Counted from the stretch's first letter, positions 15,735 through 27,011 are shown. The stretch is 36,012 bases of DNA from Flavobacterium sp. (GCA_024644655.1 JAHEHJ010000094.1:1-36012); one strand, 5' to 3'. A program made the numbers and translations. The notes: generated from the letters alone by a model not told the origin.

Positions 15735-18438
15735 AATCAAGCCATATTTCTACAAAAATAGCATTAAACCATTGCAAAGAAAGTTATTTTATATCGTTTT
15801 TTTAACAATTTTCCTAACATTAGGATGTGGCGTAAGCTATTCACAAGACCTAACCAAAAAAAGTCCTTCGTTCCCCGTTAAAAATCAATCGGATGACAAA
15901 AAAATAGTCCCTGATTCTACTCTTATAACAACAGAAACAATCAAGGTCGATAGTTTACCCAAGAAGAAGAATGTATTAGAAAGTAAAGTAAAATACAAAG
16001 CCAATAGCTATGCTAAAAACGATCAAAAGAAAAAAATCGTTACGCTATATGACAAGGCCGAACTCTATTATCAAGATATTGAATTAAAATCGGGGATTAT
16101 CGTTTTTGATTACCAAAAAAATGAAGTCTATGCCGGACGGATAAAAGATTCTACAGGTGCATACACCCAATCTCCCGTTTTCAAACAAGGAAAAAATGTT
16201 GTGGAACCCGACTCTATTCGGTTCAATTTCAAAACGAAAAAAGCATTGGTTTGGAATTCCAGAACTGACCAAGGAGAGTTTAAAGTGAAAGCCCCCATCT
16301 CCAAAAAAGAAAACGACTCGGTGTATTTCATGAAAAGTGCCCGATTTACTACTGCCAAAGACATCGATAATCCCGAATACTATTTCCAAGCAAGTCGTGT
16401 AAAATTAGTACCCGGCAAAAAAGTAGTAGTAGGATTAACCAATATGGTTATTGCAGACGTGCCCACACCTCTTGCTTTGCCTTTTGCCTTTTTCCCAATG
16501 ACAGAAACCAGTCGTTCAGGGCTTATCATCCCTTCCTATAACGACAGCAGTACCCGTGGGTTTTCGTTGCAAAACGGAGGATACTATTTTGCTTTAAGCG
16601 ACAATTATGATTTGGCCGTATTAGGGGATTACTATACCAATGGGAGTTATGCTTTTCGGGCAGAATCGTCTTATGCCAAAAGATATCGATTTTTAGGAAA
16701 TATCAATATTCGCTATGAAAACCTAATCACTAGTGAACGAGGGTATCCCGACTATACCCGAACCAATATTTACAACATTCAATGGTCTCATTCTAAAGAT
16801 GGAAAATCAAATCCTAACTCGCGTTTTTCAGCCTCTGTGAACTTAGGAAGTAGTAAATATTATGCCAACTCCATCAATCAAATAAATGTGGGTTCGCGTC
16901 TTAATAATACACTAAGTTCTTCCATTTCGTATTCAAAGACATTTAATTCTGTACCGCAAGTAAACCTTTCCTTAACAGCTACCCACTCACAGAACACAAA
17001 TACGGAAATCATCAATATGACATTGCCAACCTTGCAATTGAGTGTGGATCGTATGTTTCCTTTTGCACCTTCATCAGGGATTAAAAAAGGAATTATAAAA
17101 AATATTAATTTACAATATAACCTTAGGGGCGAAAACCGAATTGAAACTACTGATTCTTTGTTTTTCAAACCCCAAATGTTCCGCGATGCTAAAATGGGAT
17201 TCCAACATAGTATTCCTTTAAGCACCAACTTTAAAATATTTAAATACTTTAGTGCAACAACGTCAATCAATTACAATGAAGTTTGGTATCTAAAAACCAT
17301 TCGTAAACAATACGACCCCACCCAAAACAAAATAATTGACATTGAAATTCCAGGCTTTGATGCTTTTAGAACCTATTCCTTTACCACAGGTATTGGAACC
17401 ACAATTTACGGGACATTTAATTTTGGTGAAACCAAAAAAATCCAAGCCATTCGTCATGTCATGCGCCCTAACATTTCGTATAGTTATACCCCAAGCTTTT
17501 CCAAGTATTATGACACCTATGACTCCGATGGAAGTGGAAACATGATGAAACAGTATACGCGATTTGACAATGGAATATTTGGCGCACCGGGTAATTCAAT
17601 GTCCAACAACGTAGGCTTCACATTAAGTAATACTTTTGAAGCTAAGGTAACCGATAAGGATCTTACCAAAACCGAGCCTAAAAAAGTAATGCTTTTGAAT
17701 AATTTAAATTTTTCAACTAGCTATGATATCACCGCAGATTCCTTGCGATGGGCTCCTATGCGTGTGAGTGGTGGTACCCAGATTTTTGATAAGAAAATGA
17801 ACATCAATTTTGCTACTACTTTAGACCCTTATGCGATTAATAATGCAGGGAAACGTATTGACACTTGGAACATTAACAATGGCGGAAGTTTATTCCGAAT
17901 GACTAGTGCTAATATGACTTTGAATTATTCGTTTTCGAATAGTAGCCTTGAAAACAACGACAAAGAAAACACCCAAGGAAAACGAAATGGAGGACGAACA
18001 GATGATTTGTTTGGAACAAACACCGACTTAAGCGATAGCAGACAAAGTCAGTTTAAAGAAGGCGAAGAAAAGAAAGAACCCGTTAGTGAACTTTTCAATT
18101 ACAAACTTCCTTTTGATGTCAACTTTGCCTATTCATTGACCTATTCAAATATCAATCGAGAAAAGAAAATTACAGGGAACTCCGTAATGGTTTCGTTAAA
18201 TACCGATTTAACGCCAAAATGGAAAATAGGGGTTTCCTCAGGATATGATATGGTCCAAAAAGGAGTTACGTTTACCCAATTCCGTTTTGAACGAGATTTA
18301 TTGAGTTGGCGTATGAATTTTAGCTGGGTTCCTTTTGGCACCAACTCCTATTGGAGCTTCTTCATCGGAATCAAATCAGGTGTGTTGAGCGATATCAAAT
18401 GGGATAAACGAAGCCAACCCGACCGTACTTTACGATAA
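15712..18438 (+). CDS. LptD-like outer-membrane LPS-assembly protein
   Basis: A large outer-membrane protein resembling LptD/OstA, which inserts lipopolysaccharide into the outer leaflet. It has a signal peptide ending near GCGVSYSQD, an OstA/LptA-like beta-jellyroll region (about residues 85-235: LYDKAELYYQDIELKSGIIV and similar), then a long beta-barrel region to the C-terminus (about 250-908) with many alternating strands. Bacteroidota LptD is divergent, so the gene symbol is withheld. No ATG is available upstream of the signal peptide: TTG at 15712 (908 residues) or TTG at 15772 (888 residues, starting LQRKLFYIVFLTIF) are the choices. The promoter boxes overlap 15712, which favours 15772. 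ridA follows 16 bases later on the same transcript. Confidence 0.85.
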   Translation: MFKFATSKIKPYFYKNSIKPLQRKLFYIVFLTIFLTLGCGVSYSQDLTKKSPSFPVKNQSDDKKIVPDSTLITTETIKVDSLPKKKNVLESKVKYKANSYAKNDQKKKIVTLYDKAELYYQDIELKSGIIVFDYQKNEVYAGRIKDSTGAYTQSPVFKQGKNVVEPDSIRFNFKTKKALVWNSRTDQGEFKVKAPISKKENDSVYFMKSARFTTAKDIDNPEYYFQASRVKLVPGKKVVVGLTNMVIADVPTPLALPFAFFPMTETSRSGLIIPSYNDSSTRGFSLQNGGYYFALSDNYDLAVLGDYYTNGSYAFRAESSYAKRYRFLGNINIRYENLITSERGYPDYTRTNIYNIQWSHSKDGKSNPNSRFSASVNLGSSKYYANSINQINVGSRLNNTLSSSISYSKTFNSVPQVNLSLTATHSQNTNTEIINMTLPTLQLSVDRMFPFAPSSGIKKGIIKNINLQYNLRGENRIETTDSLFFKPQMFRDAKMGFQHSIPLSTNFKIFKYFSATTSINYNEVWYLKTIRKQYDPTQNKIIDIEIPGFDAFRTYSFTTGIGTTIYGTFNFGETKKIQAIRHVMRPNISYSYTPSFSKYYDTYDSDGSGNMMKQYTRFDNGIFGAPGNSMSNNVGFTLSNTFEAKVTDKDLTKTEPKKVMLLNNLNFSTSYDITADSLRWAPMRVSGGTQIFDKKMNINFATTLDPYAINNAGKRIDTWNINNGGSLFRMTSANMTLNYSFSNSSLENNDKENTQGKRNGGRTDDLFGTNTDLSDSRQSQFKEGEEKKEPVSELFNYKLPFDVNFAYSLTYSNINREKKITGNSVMVSLNTDLTPKWKIGVSSGYDMVQKGVTFTQFRFERDLLSWRMNFSWVPFGTNSYWSFFIGIKSGVLSDIKWDKRSQPDRTLR

Positions 18439-18454
18439 TATAAACACACATACA

Positions 18455-18835
18455 ATGAAAAAAATAATATTCACAGAGAAAGCACCCGCTCCAATCGGAC
18501 CCTACAATCAAGCTGTTTTAGTGGGTAACACCCTATATACTTCGGGCCAAATTGCCTTAGACCCTGCTACTATGGAATTGGTACTAGACGATATTGAAAC
18601 TGAAACCAAGCAAGTCATGGAAAACATGAAAGCAGTATTGGAAGCAGCAGACATGACTTTTGAACATGTCGTAAAAACGACGATATTCATTATGAATATG
18701 GGCGATTTTGCTCGAATCAATACGATATACGGAAGTTATTTTGACGAAGCTACAGCTCCTGCACGGGAAACGGTACAAGTAGCTTGCTTGCCCAAAAATG
18801 TAAATGTTGAAATTTCAATGATTGCAATTCGGTAG
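18455..18835 (+). CDS. ridA: RidA family enamine/imine deaminase
   Basis: A 126-residue cytosolic protein of the RidA/YjgF family, which hydrolyses reactive 2-aminoacrylate and related enamines made by pyridoxal-phosphate enzymes. The length and motifs are standard: APIGPYNQAVLVGNTLYTSG near the start, TIFIMNMGDFARINTIYGSYF in the middle, and ARETVQVACLPKNVNVEISM near the end with the conserved catalytic arginine. It follows the lptD-like gene by 16 bases and is closed by its own terminator. The function is not obviously linked to LPS export, so the pairing is probably a shared transcript only. Confidence 0.95.
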   Translation: MKKIIFTEKAPAPIGPYNQAVLVGNTLYTSGQIALDPATMELVLDDIETETKQVMENMKAVLEAADMTFEHVVKTTIFIMNMGDFARINTIYGSYFDEATAPARETVQVACLPKNVNVEISMIAIR

Positions 18836-18866
18836 TTTACTATCTAGTTAACTAGTATAAAATACG

Positions 18867-18899
18867 AATCCTCGGCACTTAGGTACCGAGGATTTTTTG
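18867..18899 (+). terminator. Intrinsic terminator after ridA
   Basis: AATCCTCGG (18867-18875) pairs with CCGAGGATT (18886-18894), a 9-bp stem with a 10-base loop, followed by a run of T. It closes the lptD-ridA transcript ahead of the convergent mgsA gene. Confidence 0.85.
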
Positions 18900-18930
18900 T
18901 TTGAATGTATCTTGAAAATAATACCTGAGT

Positions 18931-19305
18931 CTAGTTTAGCTCATCCAAACCCAACAACAACAATTGCGCCGTAGCTTCATTGGTTGCTAATGGTACATTG
19001 TGCACATCACAAATACGGATTAACATATTGATATCGGGTTCATGAGGATGGCTGGAGTTGGGGTCTTTAAAAAACAACACCATTTTAGTTTTACCTTCGG
19101 CTACACGCGCCGCAATTTGAGCATCTCCTCCCATAGGGCCCGATAGCATTTTTTTGACTTTGATACCCACAGCCTCCACTTTACTTCCTGTGGTACCTGT
19201 AGCGATAAGCTTGATATGTTCCTTTTCTAAAATAGCTTTATTCTTATTGATAAATTGAACCATATCGGCTTTCTTACCATCATGTGCTATAATTGCAATT
19301 TCCAT
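18931..19305 (-). CDS. mgsA: Methylglyoxal synthase
   Basis: Converts dihydroxyacetone phosphate to methylglyoxal and phosphate, the entry to the methylglyoxal bypass of lower glycolysis; cytosolic. The 124-residue protein is shorter than the E. coli enzyme (152) but complete over the catalytic core. Visible motifs are H8-D9 near the start (IAIIAHDGKK), the phosphate-binding GTTGSKV, the catalytic aspartate D61 in GGDAQIA, and H88 in SSHPHEPDINML. It lies downstream of a terminated kinase gene, so it probably has its own promoter in the short gap at 19306-19330. The setting beside gapA and pfkA fits its metabolic role. Confidence 0.95.
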   Translation of the reverse strand: MEIAIIAHDGKKADMVQFINKNKAILEKEHIKLIATGTTGSKVEAVGIKVKKMLSGPMGGDAQIAARVAEGKTKMVLFFKDPNSSHPHEPDINMLIRICDVHNVPLATNEATAQLLLLGLDELN

Positions 19306-19327
19306 AGTACTTTATTTTTAGTGTAAA

Positions 19328-19352
19328 AAAAAAACCACGTTGTACGTGGTTT
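19328..19352 (-). terminator. Intrinsic terminator after the BadF-type kinase gene
   Basis: A stem of ACCACGT (19334-19340) and ACGTGGT (19344-19350), extendable by two A-T pairs, with a 3-base loop. On the minus strand it is followed by a run of T (the plus-strand A run at 19325-19333). It separates the kinase gene from mgsA. Confidence 0.85.
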
Positions 19353-19359
19353 AATCATA

Positions 19360-20211
19360 TTATTTATTCATTACATGATAGGCAATCAAACCATCTATAG
19401 GTCTGCGCAACACATTTCCAATTTGGATACCGTGTTTTTGCAACACCTCTTGTAATTCATCTTTTAAATAAAAAGCGATTGAGCCTACAAAATGCACGGG
19501 TACCGATTGGTAGTTTTCAAATTGCATGATATAGTTCTCTACAAAATCCTCCATCTCTGCATAAATGAATTTTTTACAAAATTCAGTGTCTTTATGACGA
19601 ATAAGAAACTTAGCGAAAGTTGCCAAATACGCATTCGGATTAGGCTCTTTGTATAAATTATTTTTAATGTAATCAGGATCTACGTTGTATTCTTCTTCAA
19701 ATTCTAAAGTCAATTCCTTAGGCATTTTATTGAAATAATACCCTCGTAACAAATGACGTCCAAATCGATTTCCAGAACAATCATCCATAGCAATATACCC
19801 TAATGATTGTACTTTTTGGTGCAATACTTTACCATCAAAATAACTGCAATTAGAACCTGTTCCTAAAATACACACTATAGCCTCTTCATCTTTTGGAGTA
19901 GTTGCATAAACGGCAGCATATGTATCTTCATGAACCGTTACTATCGCATTGGAAAAATAATCTTTGAAAACATCCGTCAAATAATCTTTCATTCGGTCGG
20001 TACCACAGCCCGCTCCATAAAAAAACAAATGGGTTGCCTTATCTTTATTGTGTGAAATATCAAATTTGTCTTCTAATCGATTGATTACTTCATCGGTATC
20101 TAAAACTTCGGGGTTTAATCCTAATGTTTGCGTAGTAAAAAGTACTTTTCCATTTTCATCAATGGCAATCCAATCGGCTTTGGTAGATCCACTATCAACT
20201 AATAATTTCAT
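19360..20211 (-). CDS. BadF/BadG-type ATPase, N-acetylglucosamine kinase-like
   Basis: I place the start at the ATG at 20211 (283 residues, MKLLVDSGSTKADWIA). A longer reading to 20265 would begin inside the gapA terminator hairpin and adds no family-like sequence. The ASKHA fold is shown by the phosphate-1 motif DSGSTKADW, the phosphate-2 region VCILGTGSNCSYFDG, and DDCSGNRFGRHLLRGYYF. This family phosphorylates glucosamine or N-acetylglucosamine with ATP; the exact sugar is inference. Beside a GH3 N-acetylhexosaminidase and two amidases elsewhere in the window, a role in recycling cell-wall amino sugars is reasonable. It has its own terminator and follows gapA. Confidence 0.88.
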   Translation of the reverse strand: MKLLVDSGSTKADWIAIDENGKVLFTTQTLGLNPEVLDTDEVINRLEDKFDISHNKDKATHLFFYGAGCGTDRMKDYLTDVFKDYFSNAIVTVHEDTYAAVYATTPKDEEAIVCILGTGSNCSYFDGKVLHQKVQSLGYIAMDDCSGNRFGRHLLRGYYFNKMPKELTLEFEEEYNVDPDYIKNNLYKEPNPNAYLATFAKFLIRHKDTEFCKKFIYAEMEDFVENYIMQFENYQSVPVHFVGSIAFYLKDELQEVLQKHGIQIGNVLRRPIDGLIAYHVMNK

Positions 20212-20247
20212 TTTGGTTTGGTTTTTTGGTTTAGCAAAAGAAATAAA

Positions 20248-20277
20248 AATCCCGTCACAACTCATTGTAACGGGATT
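20248..20277 (-). terminator. Intrinsic terminator after gapA
   Basis: AATCCCGT (20248-20255) pairs with ACGGGATT (20270-20277). The inner bases CACAA and TTGTA extend the stem with one mismatch, leaving a small loop. On the minus strand the stem is followed by a T-rich stretch. It ends the pfkA-gapA transcript just downstream of the gapA stop codon. Confidence 0.85.
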
Positions 20278-20284
20278 ATTTATT

Positions 20285-21301
<1,017 letters not shown>

Positions 21302-21318
21302 TTATATTATTAAATTTA

Positions 21319-22305
21319 TTAAGTAGACATGATGTCTGAAACGCGCAATAATTCTCTATCAATTTCAGAATGTCCTTTTATTGCTTGCTCTAAAGGTGTA
21401 AGAGCTACTTTATCGGCAATCAATCCAACCATTAAATTGGTTTTTCCTTCCAATAATGACTCAACGGCTTTAACCCCTAAACGGGAAGCTAAAACGCGAT
21501 CAAAACACGATGGAGCTCCTCCACGTTGCATATGACCTAAAACCGATACACGTACATCATATTCGGGTAAATTGGCTTCCACATAGTCTTTCAACTCAAA
21601 CACATTCTTGCCTATTTTATCGCCCTCAGCAATAACTACTATACTGGAAGACTTTCCAGAAGCTTTGCTTTTTTGTAGAGACTCCAACAAACGATCCAAT
21701 CCTAAATCTTCTTCAGGTATTAATATCTCTTCGGCTCCTGCACCAATTCCTGCGTTTAATGCAATATGGCCGGCATCTCTACCCATAACCTCTACAAAAA
21801 ATAAGCGATTGTGCGAACTTGCCGTATCTCTAATTTTATCGATTACTTCTACTACCGTATTTAATGCCGTATCGTAACCCAATGTATGACTGGTTCCAAA
21901 AATATCATTATCAATAGTTCCTGGAATTCCCATTACTGGAAAATCAAATTCACCATTAAATATTTCAGCTCCTGTAAAAGAACCATCTCCACCAATCACC
22001 ACTAAGGCATCTACTCCCGATGCAACCAAATTGTCATAGGCTTTTTTACGACCTTCTACGGTCATGAATTCTTTTGATCGTGCCGATTTTAAGATAGTAC
22101 CTCCTTTATTTACAATATTGTTGACACTACGAGGTCCCATTTCTTTAAAATCACCTTCTATCATGCCTTGGTAACCTCGGTATATCCCAATACATTCAAT
22201 ATTGTGAAAAGCACAAGTTCGTACCACAGCACGGATGGCAGCATTCATTCCTGGTGAATCGCCACCCGATGTTAAAACACCAATCTTTTTTATGTTTTTA
22301 GACAT
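21319..22305 (-). CDS. pfkA: ATP-dependent 6-phosphofructokinase
   Basis: Start taken as the ATG at 22305 (328 residues, MSKNIKKIGVLTSGGDSPGM); an upstream 10-residue extension would need an alternative start. The enzyme phosphorylates fructose 6-phosphate to fructose 1,6-bisphosphate. GGDGS at 105-109 and PGTIDND at 128-134 are the ATP-type forms (the PPi-dependent enzymes carry GGDDS/T and PKTIDND), so ATP is the likely donor; D132 is the catalytic base. GRDAGHIAL and HMQRGGAPSCFDRVLASRLG are also present. It leads a two-gene transcript with gapA. The gene lies downstream of tamB but has its own leader of about 140 bases. Confidence 0.96.
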   Translation of the reverse strand: MSKNIKKIGVLTSGGDSPGMNAAIRAVVRTCAFHNIECIGIYRGYQGMIEGDFKEMGPRSVNNIVNKGGTILKSARSKEFMTVEGRKKAYDNLVASGVDALVVIGGDGSFTGAEIFNGEFDFPVMGIPGTIDNDIFGTSHTLGYDTALNTVVEVIDKIRDTASSHNRLFFVEVMGRDAGHIALNAGIGAGAEEILIPEEDLGLDRLLESLQKSKASGKSSSIVVIAEGDKIGKNVFELKDYVEANLPEYDVRVSVLGHMQRGGAPSCFDRVLASRLGVKAVESLLEGKTNLMVGLIADKVALTPLEQAIKGHSEIDRELLRVSDIMST

Positions 22306-22445
22306 TTTTTCAGTATTAAAATGTAAAATTAGCAAACAATGACCACTTTTTTATTGATATCTTTAGGTATTACCCAATTACAACGAAATTCAATCGTTTT
22401 CGTTGATAAGTTTTTTACTATAGTTATGTGAAATGAAGAATTGAC

Positions 22446-25400
22446 TTAATCTTCTGGAGAAATTGCTTCTTGATTTGGCTTTGGTTTTGGCTTCTCTTTT
22501 TTCTTGTCAGCCTCTTTGGGTTCCGAAAAATGCATGTTGTCAGGTAGCATATCGGTATCGGGGTTCACACTTTTCTTTGGGTCAATCTTATTTAGCTTCG
22601 CATTTTTAAACAAGCGATTGACCAATTCTTTAAAAGTATCAAAATCTACTTCATAGGACAACCCTAAGCCTTGGGTATACCCAATGCCTTGACCTATATA
22701 GGTAATGTCATTTTCTTTATTGAACATTCTCAAATTAAGGGTTCCATCTTCATTAACGCGATACTGCACTTCTACATCTCCTACTACAGTTGTTTCATTG
22801 ATACCTCCTACTGGCACCCCTACTTTTCCGTTAACCGTAATGCGATCATTAATTTTTGAGGAGACAGACACACCCAATCTACCATCGGTTTGCTGATTTG
22901 GCGTTCTATCTGCGCCTACATAGTCCACCCCTACTTGAAGACGGTCATCATCACCAGCAAAAATATCATTAAATAAACTACTCGCTTTTTCATACAACAA
23001 ATTGCTCGGTTGCGACTGACTCAACCCTTCTGAACTTAAAAATGTATTGGAAGACAATAAGGACAAAGCTTGGGTTTGACGCTTATCTTTATCATCTAAC
23101 TTGGTTTGTATTTCCGATTTTAACGAACTGGATACGGTGGGGAAATTAATATTAAAGTCGGGTTCCGGGTTGGCCAAATTTCCTTTTACCGCAATCACAA
23201 CATCTACATCAACTTTCTTATTAAAGGATGCATTATTAATCAACACAGCCGGATTTGCTCCTCCCACTACTTTATAGACGGCCTCCAAATTTAAGTTGGC
23301 TGCCATAGGATCGCCCGACCAGGTAATAGAACCTCCTTTTTTCACTTTGAACTCCTTACCTATTAATCCACCATATTTGAAATTATAGGATCCTTCTAAA
23401 GCAATAAAATCACCCCACATTTCAAATTTACCTAAGGTATTGATACGGAACAATAAAGTACCATACCCCTTCCCTTTCATTCCATGCCCCGATTCTCGGT
23501 TCAAAATAACTTCAATATTTGCATTGTTATTGATCTCAAAATTGAAATCCAACTCTAACCCATTGTAGTTCTTTATTTGGGAAACTTTATTATTGAGTTT
23601 ATTGTTTTTCTCAGCCGGACTTAAAAAGTGCAAGTAATTATTTTCTTGAATAGCTTCCGCATCATTAATTGGAATTTTTATATCGGTTCCTTTAGCCGAT
23701 TCAGCATTTACTTTAATCATTAATCCATTGGTAGGCCCTTTTATAGAGGCAGAACCATTCATAAAGGCTTTCCCATAATAGGCCGCATCTTCTTTGTCTT
23801 TGGTGTCTAATGCCAATAAACGTTTCGAATTGATGGTTAAATCCAATTGCCAATCGCCAAATTGTTTGTGTTTGATAAACCCATTGATTGTCCCTGTGGT
23901 TTTGTCTTTGGTATCGGTAATAGTAGATTCTCGAACGATAAATTTATTTTCAGTGACGTCCACGATTGAATTTGCATCAAAGACATAATCGGTATTCAAA
24001 TACGGAATGGTTAATCCTGCTTCGTTGACAAACAAACGCCCGTTGTAATCCAAATCATTTAAATCACCATCAATACGAGCATTCCCCGAAGCAAATCCTC
24101 TAATATTAGTTATCACATCACCGCCTATTTTCCCTAATATCCCTAAATTAAATTTATCAAAATTCAAATCTACATCCAACAGTGTTTTCCCATCGACTAT
24201 ATCAATATTCCCGTCAGCATTAAAGGATTCTACATTGTCATTATCTAAAGTCGAATTCAAATGGAATTTACTCAAAGTCTCATCACCCTTAATTTCCAAT
24301 TGCATTTTGCCTAGTGCAATAGAATTCACTTTAAGGCTATCGATACTTAGTGTAGAGGTAGGCTGGAAAACCGCTTCATTTTGTTTGAAATTGACTTTAC
24401 CATTCAAATTACCATCAAATCGGAACTTCTCCACATCGGGAGTTACCTTATTCAAATTGACATTCGTAAAGGTTAATTCCAAATCTTTATCCCGCTTTCC
24501 ATTCCAAGAACCTATAAAATCAATACTTTGATTTCCATGGGATAGGATTAAATTCTTAAATGAAAAATTCTTTAATTTTTTATCAAATACAATCTTATTA
24601 TCCTCCCCCGATTCATTTTCATTCAAATACCACAAGTAATCCTTAAACTGCAATTCCGACTTTTCAAAACCAATCACATTCTTGTTCTCCTTGTTGATGG
24701 TATGATACACATTTAAGTTGTAAAAGTCATTTCCTTGTTTACCACCTTTAAACTCAGCTCTACTTCGCAAAGTATCTTTAGAGAAGGTATTAATCATACT
24801 AAAATCTCTAATTTTATACCTTGGATTCTTGATGGAATCCATCTGTACATAAGCATTGTATAGCGGGTTTTTATTATCCACTTGAACCACAATCTTATCA
24901 AAGGTGTTGTTATAGGCTATTACCTTAGGGGAATTAAAATCGAGAGTGAAATTCTTGGTATCGGAACTAATAGTTCCTTTCAAACTAGTATTGGCTGCTA
25001 TAGAGATATCCGGATTGAAAATTTCTATTATTTTGCTGTGCAGCGCAAAGTTGAACTTTAGGTATTGATTCGGTATTACCACATTCTGCTTATAATTAGA
25101 ATAAAAACTTCCCAAAGAATTCTCAACTATTTTTTGAAGTTGGTTGATTTTATATTTACCCACCACGACTCCGTCAATAGCATCAGGAGAATTGACTGTT
25201 ATAGTGCGTTCTCCACCTTCATTAAAGCTGGAATCAAGAGTCAAATTATCAATAAAGTATTGATCTTTTTTATTTTGATAGGAGGCATTGGTTAAGACCA
25301 AATTCCCTTTCAAATCATCAAAAGTGTTCCCCGCAACTTTGACATCTATATCCCCTTTAAAAATAGAAATAGAATCATTGATAAAATGCAACTTTTCCAA

Positions 25401-26984
25401 ATTGGCATAATCAATTTCAGAATGAAAATCATAGGACTTCACTTTTTTAGACAAATCAATTGACCCATTAAAATCCATAAATAAATTGGGGTCGTTGATA
25501 TTAAATGCCCCACTAAAAACAGGTTCTTTTAAACTTCCATCCACTATTATCTTAGTGTAATCATAGCCATTATATCGAATCTTATAAATATCTCCTACAA
25601 AAAAGGTATTCAAATATTTACGTGTAAACCCTTCCCCATTTACATCAAAATTAAGGGTTGCTTTGCCAATAGTCTTGTCATTTAGCATAGCCCCAATATC
25701 AAAATTATCCAATATGAGTTTGCCATTATAACTGGCCGCATCTATTGTATTAATGTGCTCCATCTCTAAATCCGATTCTATAATACCTAGAGCCGTGTTC
25801 ATGACAAAATTGGTTTTGATATATTTTTGGGTAAGCTCTACTTTCCCTGTATAATTAAATTGCCCTAACTTTTGCAACGAAGACGGTAAGTTTTTCCCCA
25901 ATACGTTGGGTAATATTTGAGTCAATTCGGTATAGGTCGATGCTATTTTATTGAAGTTTCCTTTCATGTAAAATTCACCCGGACTCCGAGGGAATAAATT
26001 TTTGAAATTCACATCGCCTTTAATAACAGAATTTCGGTAATCATTCAACACCAAATGGGTTGCATAAAAGTTATTCAACGTTCCTTTTATTTTTGATTTC
26101 AAATAAAAGGTTTGATTTTTTCCAATCTCTTTATAGAAACACCGTAAATCATTCGTAGCTAATTTGGCACTATCTAATACGACATCAAATTTAACCCTAT
26201 TGTTAAAGTCACTAAAATCATTGTTGTTTCGGTTGTAATTCAACGTCACTTCGCCTTTTAGATAGGACTCCGGAGTAGTGAGCTCCATCGTTTTAAGCAC
26301 AATATGCTTTTTGGTATAGGTGAAATCCGCAGTAAGATTTTCAGCAATAACCCCTCTATAATCTTTAAACGACATCGAATTAATATTCGCATACACATTG
26401 GGTCCTTTAATTTTAAAATCATCCAAATGAGCCTTTATTTTGGTGAACTCGGCATCTTTGGGATTTGCCCGATTGTAATCCCACATAACAAATCGGCTAT
26501 TGCTTAAGTATACATTTTTTGAGGTCATCAAAAACTTGCCACTGCCTGGTTTTCCATCGTCAAAGGCCGCAACAAACAAATCTAAATTGGTTTCCTTTTC
26601 TTTTTTATACGTTTTGATTTGGAGGTAAAAATCATCCAATCGCAAATCACCAAAAAGCAATTTGCCATTGATTAATTGATTAAAATCCAATATACTCGTC
26701 TTGATTCGGGAAGAATAGATTAAGGTGTCTTGATGATGGTCTAAAACCAAAACATCTTTTAATTTCACACCACCAAAGAACGTAACAGCCACTTGATTTA
26801 TAGCAATATGAGTTCCGTAAGCTTTGTTAAGCTTTTCCGTAGTGTAATGTGCTATTTTGGTTTGAACAAAAGGTAAAGAAAGGGCAATACTTAAACCCAG
26901 CAATAGTAAGAGCAACGCAACTAGAGTGCGAATTAAAATCTTCCTGAATTTTATAAAACCGCTATTTGTTTTATTTTTTTCCAA
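22446..26984 (-). CDS. tamB: TamB-like translocation/assembly module protein (AsmA/DUF490)
   Basis: A 1512-residue bridge-like envelope protein. A single N-terminal TM helix (about residues 16-36) anchors it to the inner membrane. A very long, beta-helical periplasmic body follows, with many repeats of the 'G-x-hydrophobic, LNY/DVDLNFDKF' style. The C-terminal TamB/DUF490 domain (about 1080-1470) includes GYGTLLFRINTLGKFEMWGDF and INDRITVNGKVGVPVGG. It ends in a Lys/Pro-rich tail. In other phyla TamB works with TamA or transports phospholipids; neither is assigned here. The start codon must be the TTG at 26984, because an in-frame TAA lies immediately before it and no ATG precedes the TM helix. 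It is divergent from tsaD. Confidence 0.92.
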   Translation of the reverse strand: MEKNKTNSGFIKFRKILIRTLVALLLLLLGLSIALSLPFVQTKIAHYTTEKLNKAYGTHIAINQVAVTFFGGVKLKDVLVLDHHQDTLIYSSRIKTSILDFNQLINGKLLFGDLRLDDFYLQIKTYKKEKETNLDLFVAAFDDGKPGSGKFLMTSKNVYLSNSRFVMWDYNRANPKDAEFTKIKAHLDDFKIKGPNVYANINSMSFKDYRGVIAENLTADFTYTKKHIVLKTMELTTPESYLKGEVTLNYNRNNNDFSDFNNRVKFDVVLDSAKLATNDLRCFYKEIGKNQTFYLKSKIKGTLNNFYATHLVLNDYRNSVIKGDVNFKNLFPRSPGEFYMKGNFNKIASTYTELTQILPNVLGKNLPSSLQKLGQFNYTGKVELTQKYIKTNFVMNTALGIIESDLEMEHINTIDAASYNGKLILDNFDIGAMLNDKTIGKATLNFDVNGEGFTRKYLNTFFVGDIYKIRYNGYDYTKIIVDGSLKEPVFSGAFNINDPNLFMDFNGSIDLSKKVKSYDFHSEIDYANLEKLHFINDSISIFKGDIDVKVAGNTFDDLKGNLVLTNASYQNKKDQYFIDNLTLDSSFNEGGERTITVNSPDAIDGVVVGKYKINQLQKIVENSLGSFYSNYKQNVVIPNQYLKFNFALHSKIIEIFNPDISIAANTSLKGTISSDTKNFTLDFNSPKVIAYNNTFDKIVVQVDNKNPLYNAYVQMDSIKNPRYKIRDFSMINTFSKDTLRSRAEFKGGKQGNDFYNLNVYHTINKENKNVIGFEKSELQFKDYLWYLNENESGEDNKIVFDKKLKNFSFKNLILSHGNQSIDFIGSWNGKRDKDLELTFTNVNLNKVTPDVEKFRFDGNLNGKVNFKQNEAVFQPTSTLSIDSLKVNSIALGKMQLEIKGDETLSKFHLNSTLDNDNVESFNADGNIDIVDGKTLLDVDLNFDKFNLGILGKIGGDVITNIRGFASGNARIDGDLNDLDYNGRLFVNEAGLTIPYLNTDYVFDANSIVDVTENKFIVRESTITDTKDKTTGTINGFIKHKQFGDWQLDLTINSKRLLALDTKDKEDAAYYGKAFMNGSASIKGPTNGLMIKVNAESAKGTDIKIPINDAEAIQENNYLHFLSPAEKNNKLNNKVSQIKNYNGLELDFNFEINNNANIEVILNRESGHGMKGKGYGTLLFRINTLGKFEMWGDFIALEGSYNFKYGGLIGKEFKVKKGGSITWSGDPMAANLNLEAVYKVVGGANPAVLINNASFNKKVDVDVVIAVKGNLANPEPDFNINFPTVSSSLKSEIQTKLDDKDKRQTQALSLLSSNTFLSSEGLSQSQPSNLLYEKASSLFNDIFAGDDDRLQVGVDYVGADRTPNQQTDGRLGVSVSSKINDRITVNGKVGVPVGGINETTVVGDVEVQYRVNEDGTLNLRMFNKENDITYIGQGIGYTQGLGLSYEVDFDTFKELVNRLFKNAKLNKIDPKKSVNPDTDMLPDNMHFSEPKEADKKKEKPKPKPNQEAISPED

Positions 26985-27011
26985 TTAGTATGAAGGCTTA
27001 GGAAAGAAAAT

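Noticed and set aside
18844..18855. CTAGTTAACTAG palindrome after ridA, as an operator
   Set aside because: It lies between the ridA stop codon and its terminator, where an operator would have no promoter to control; chance in AT-rich DNA is more likely.
20212..20265. Longer N-terminus for the BadF-type kinase
   Set aside because: The extension would begin inside the gapA terminator hairpin, and the family starts at MKLLVDSGSTKADW.
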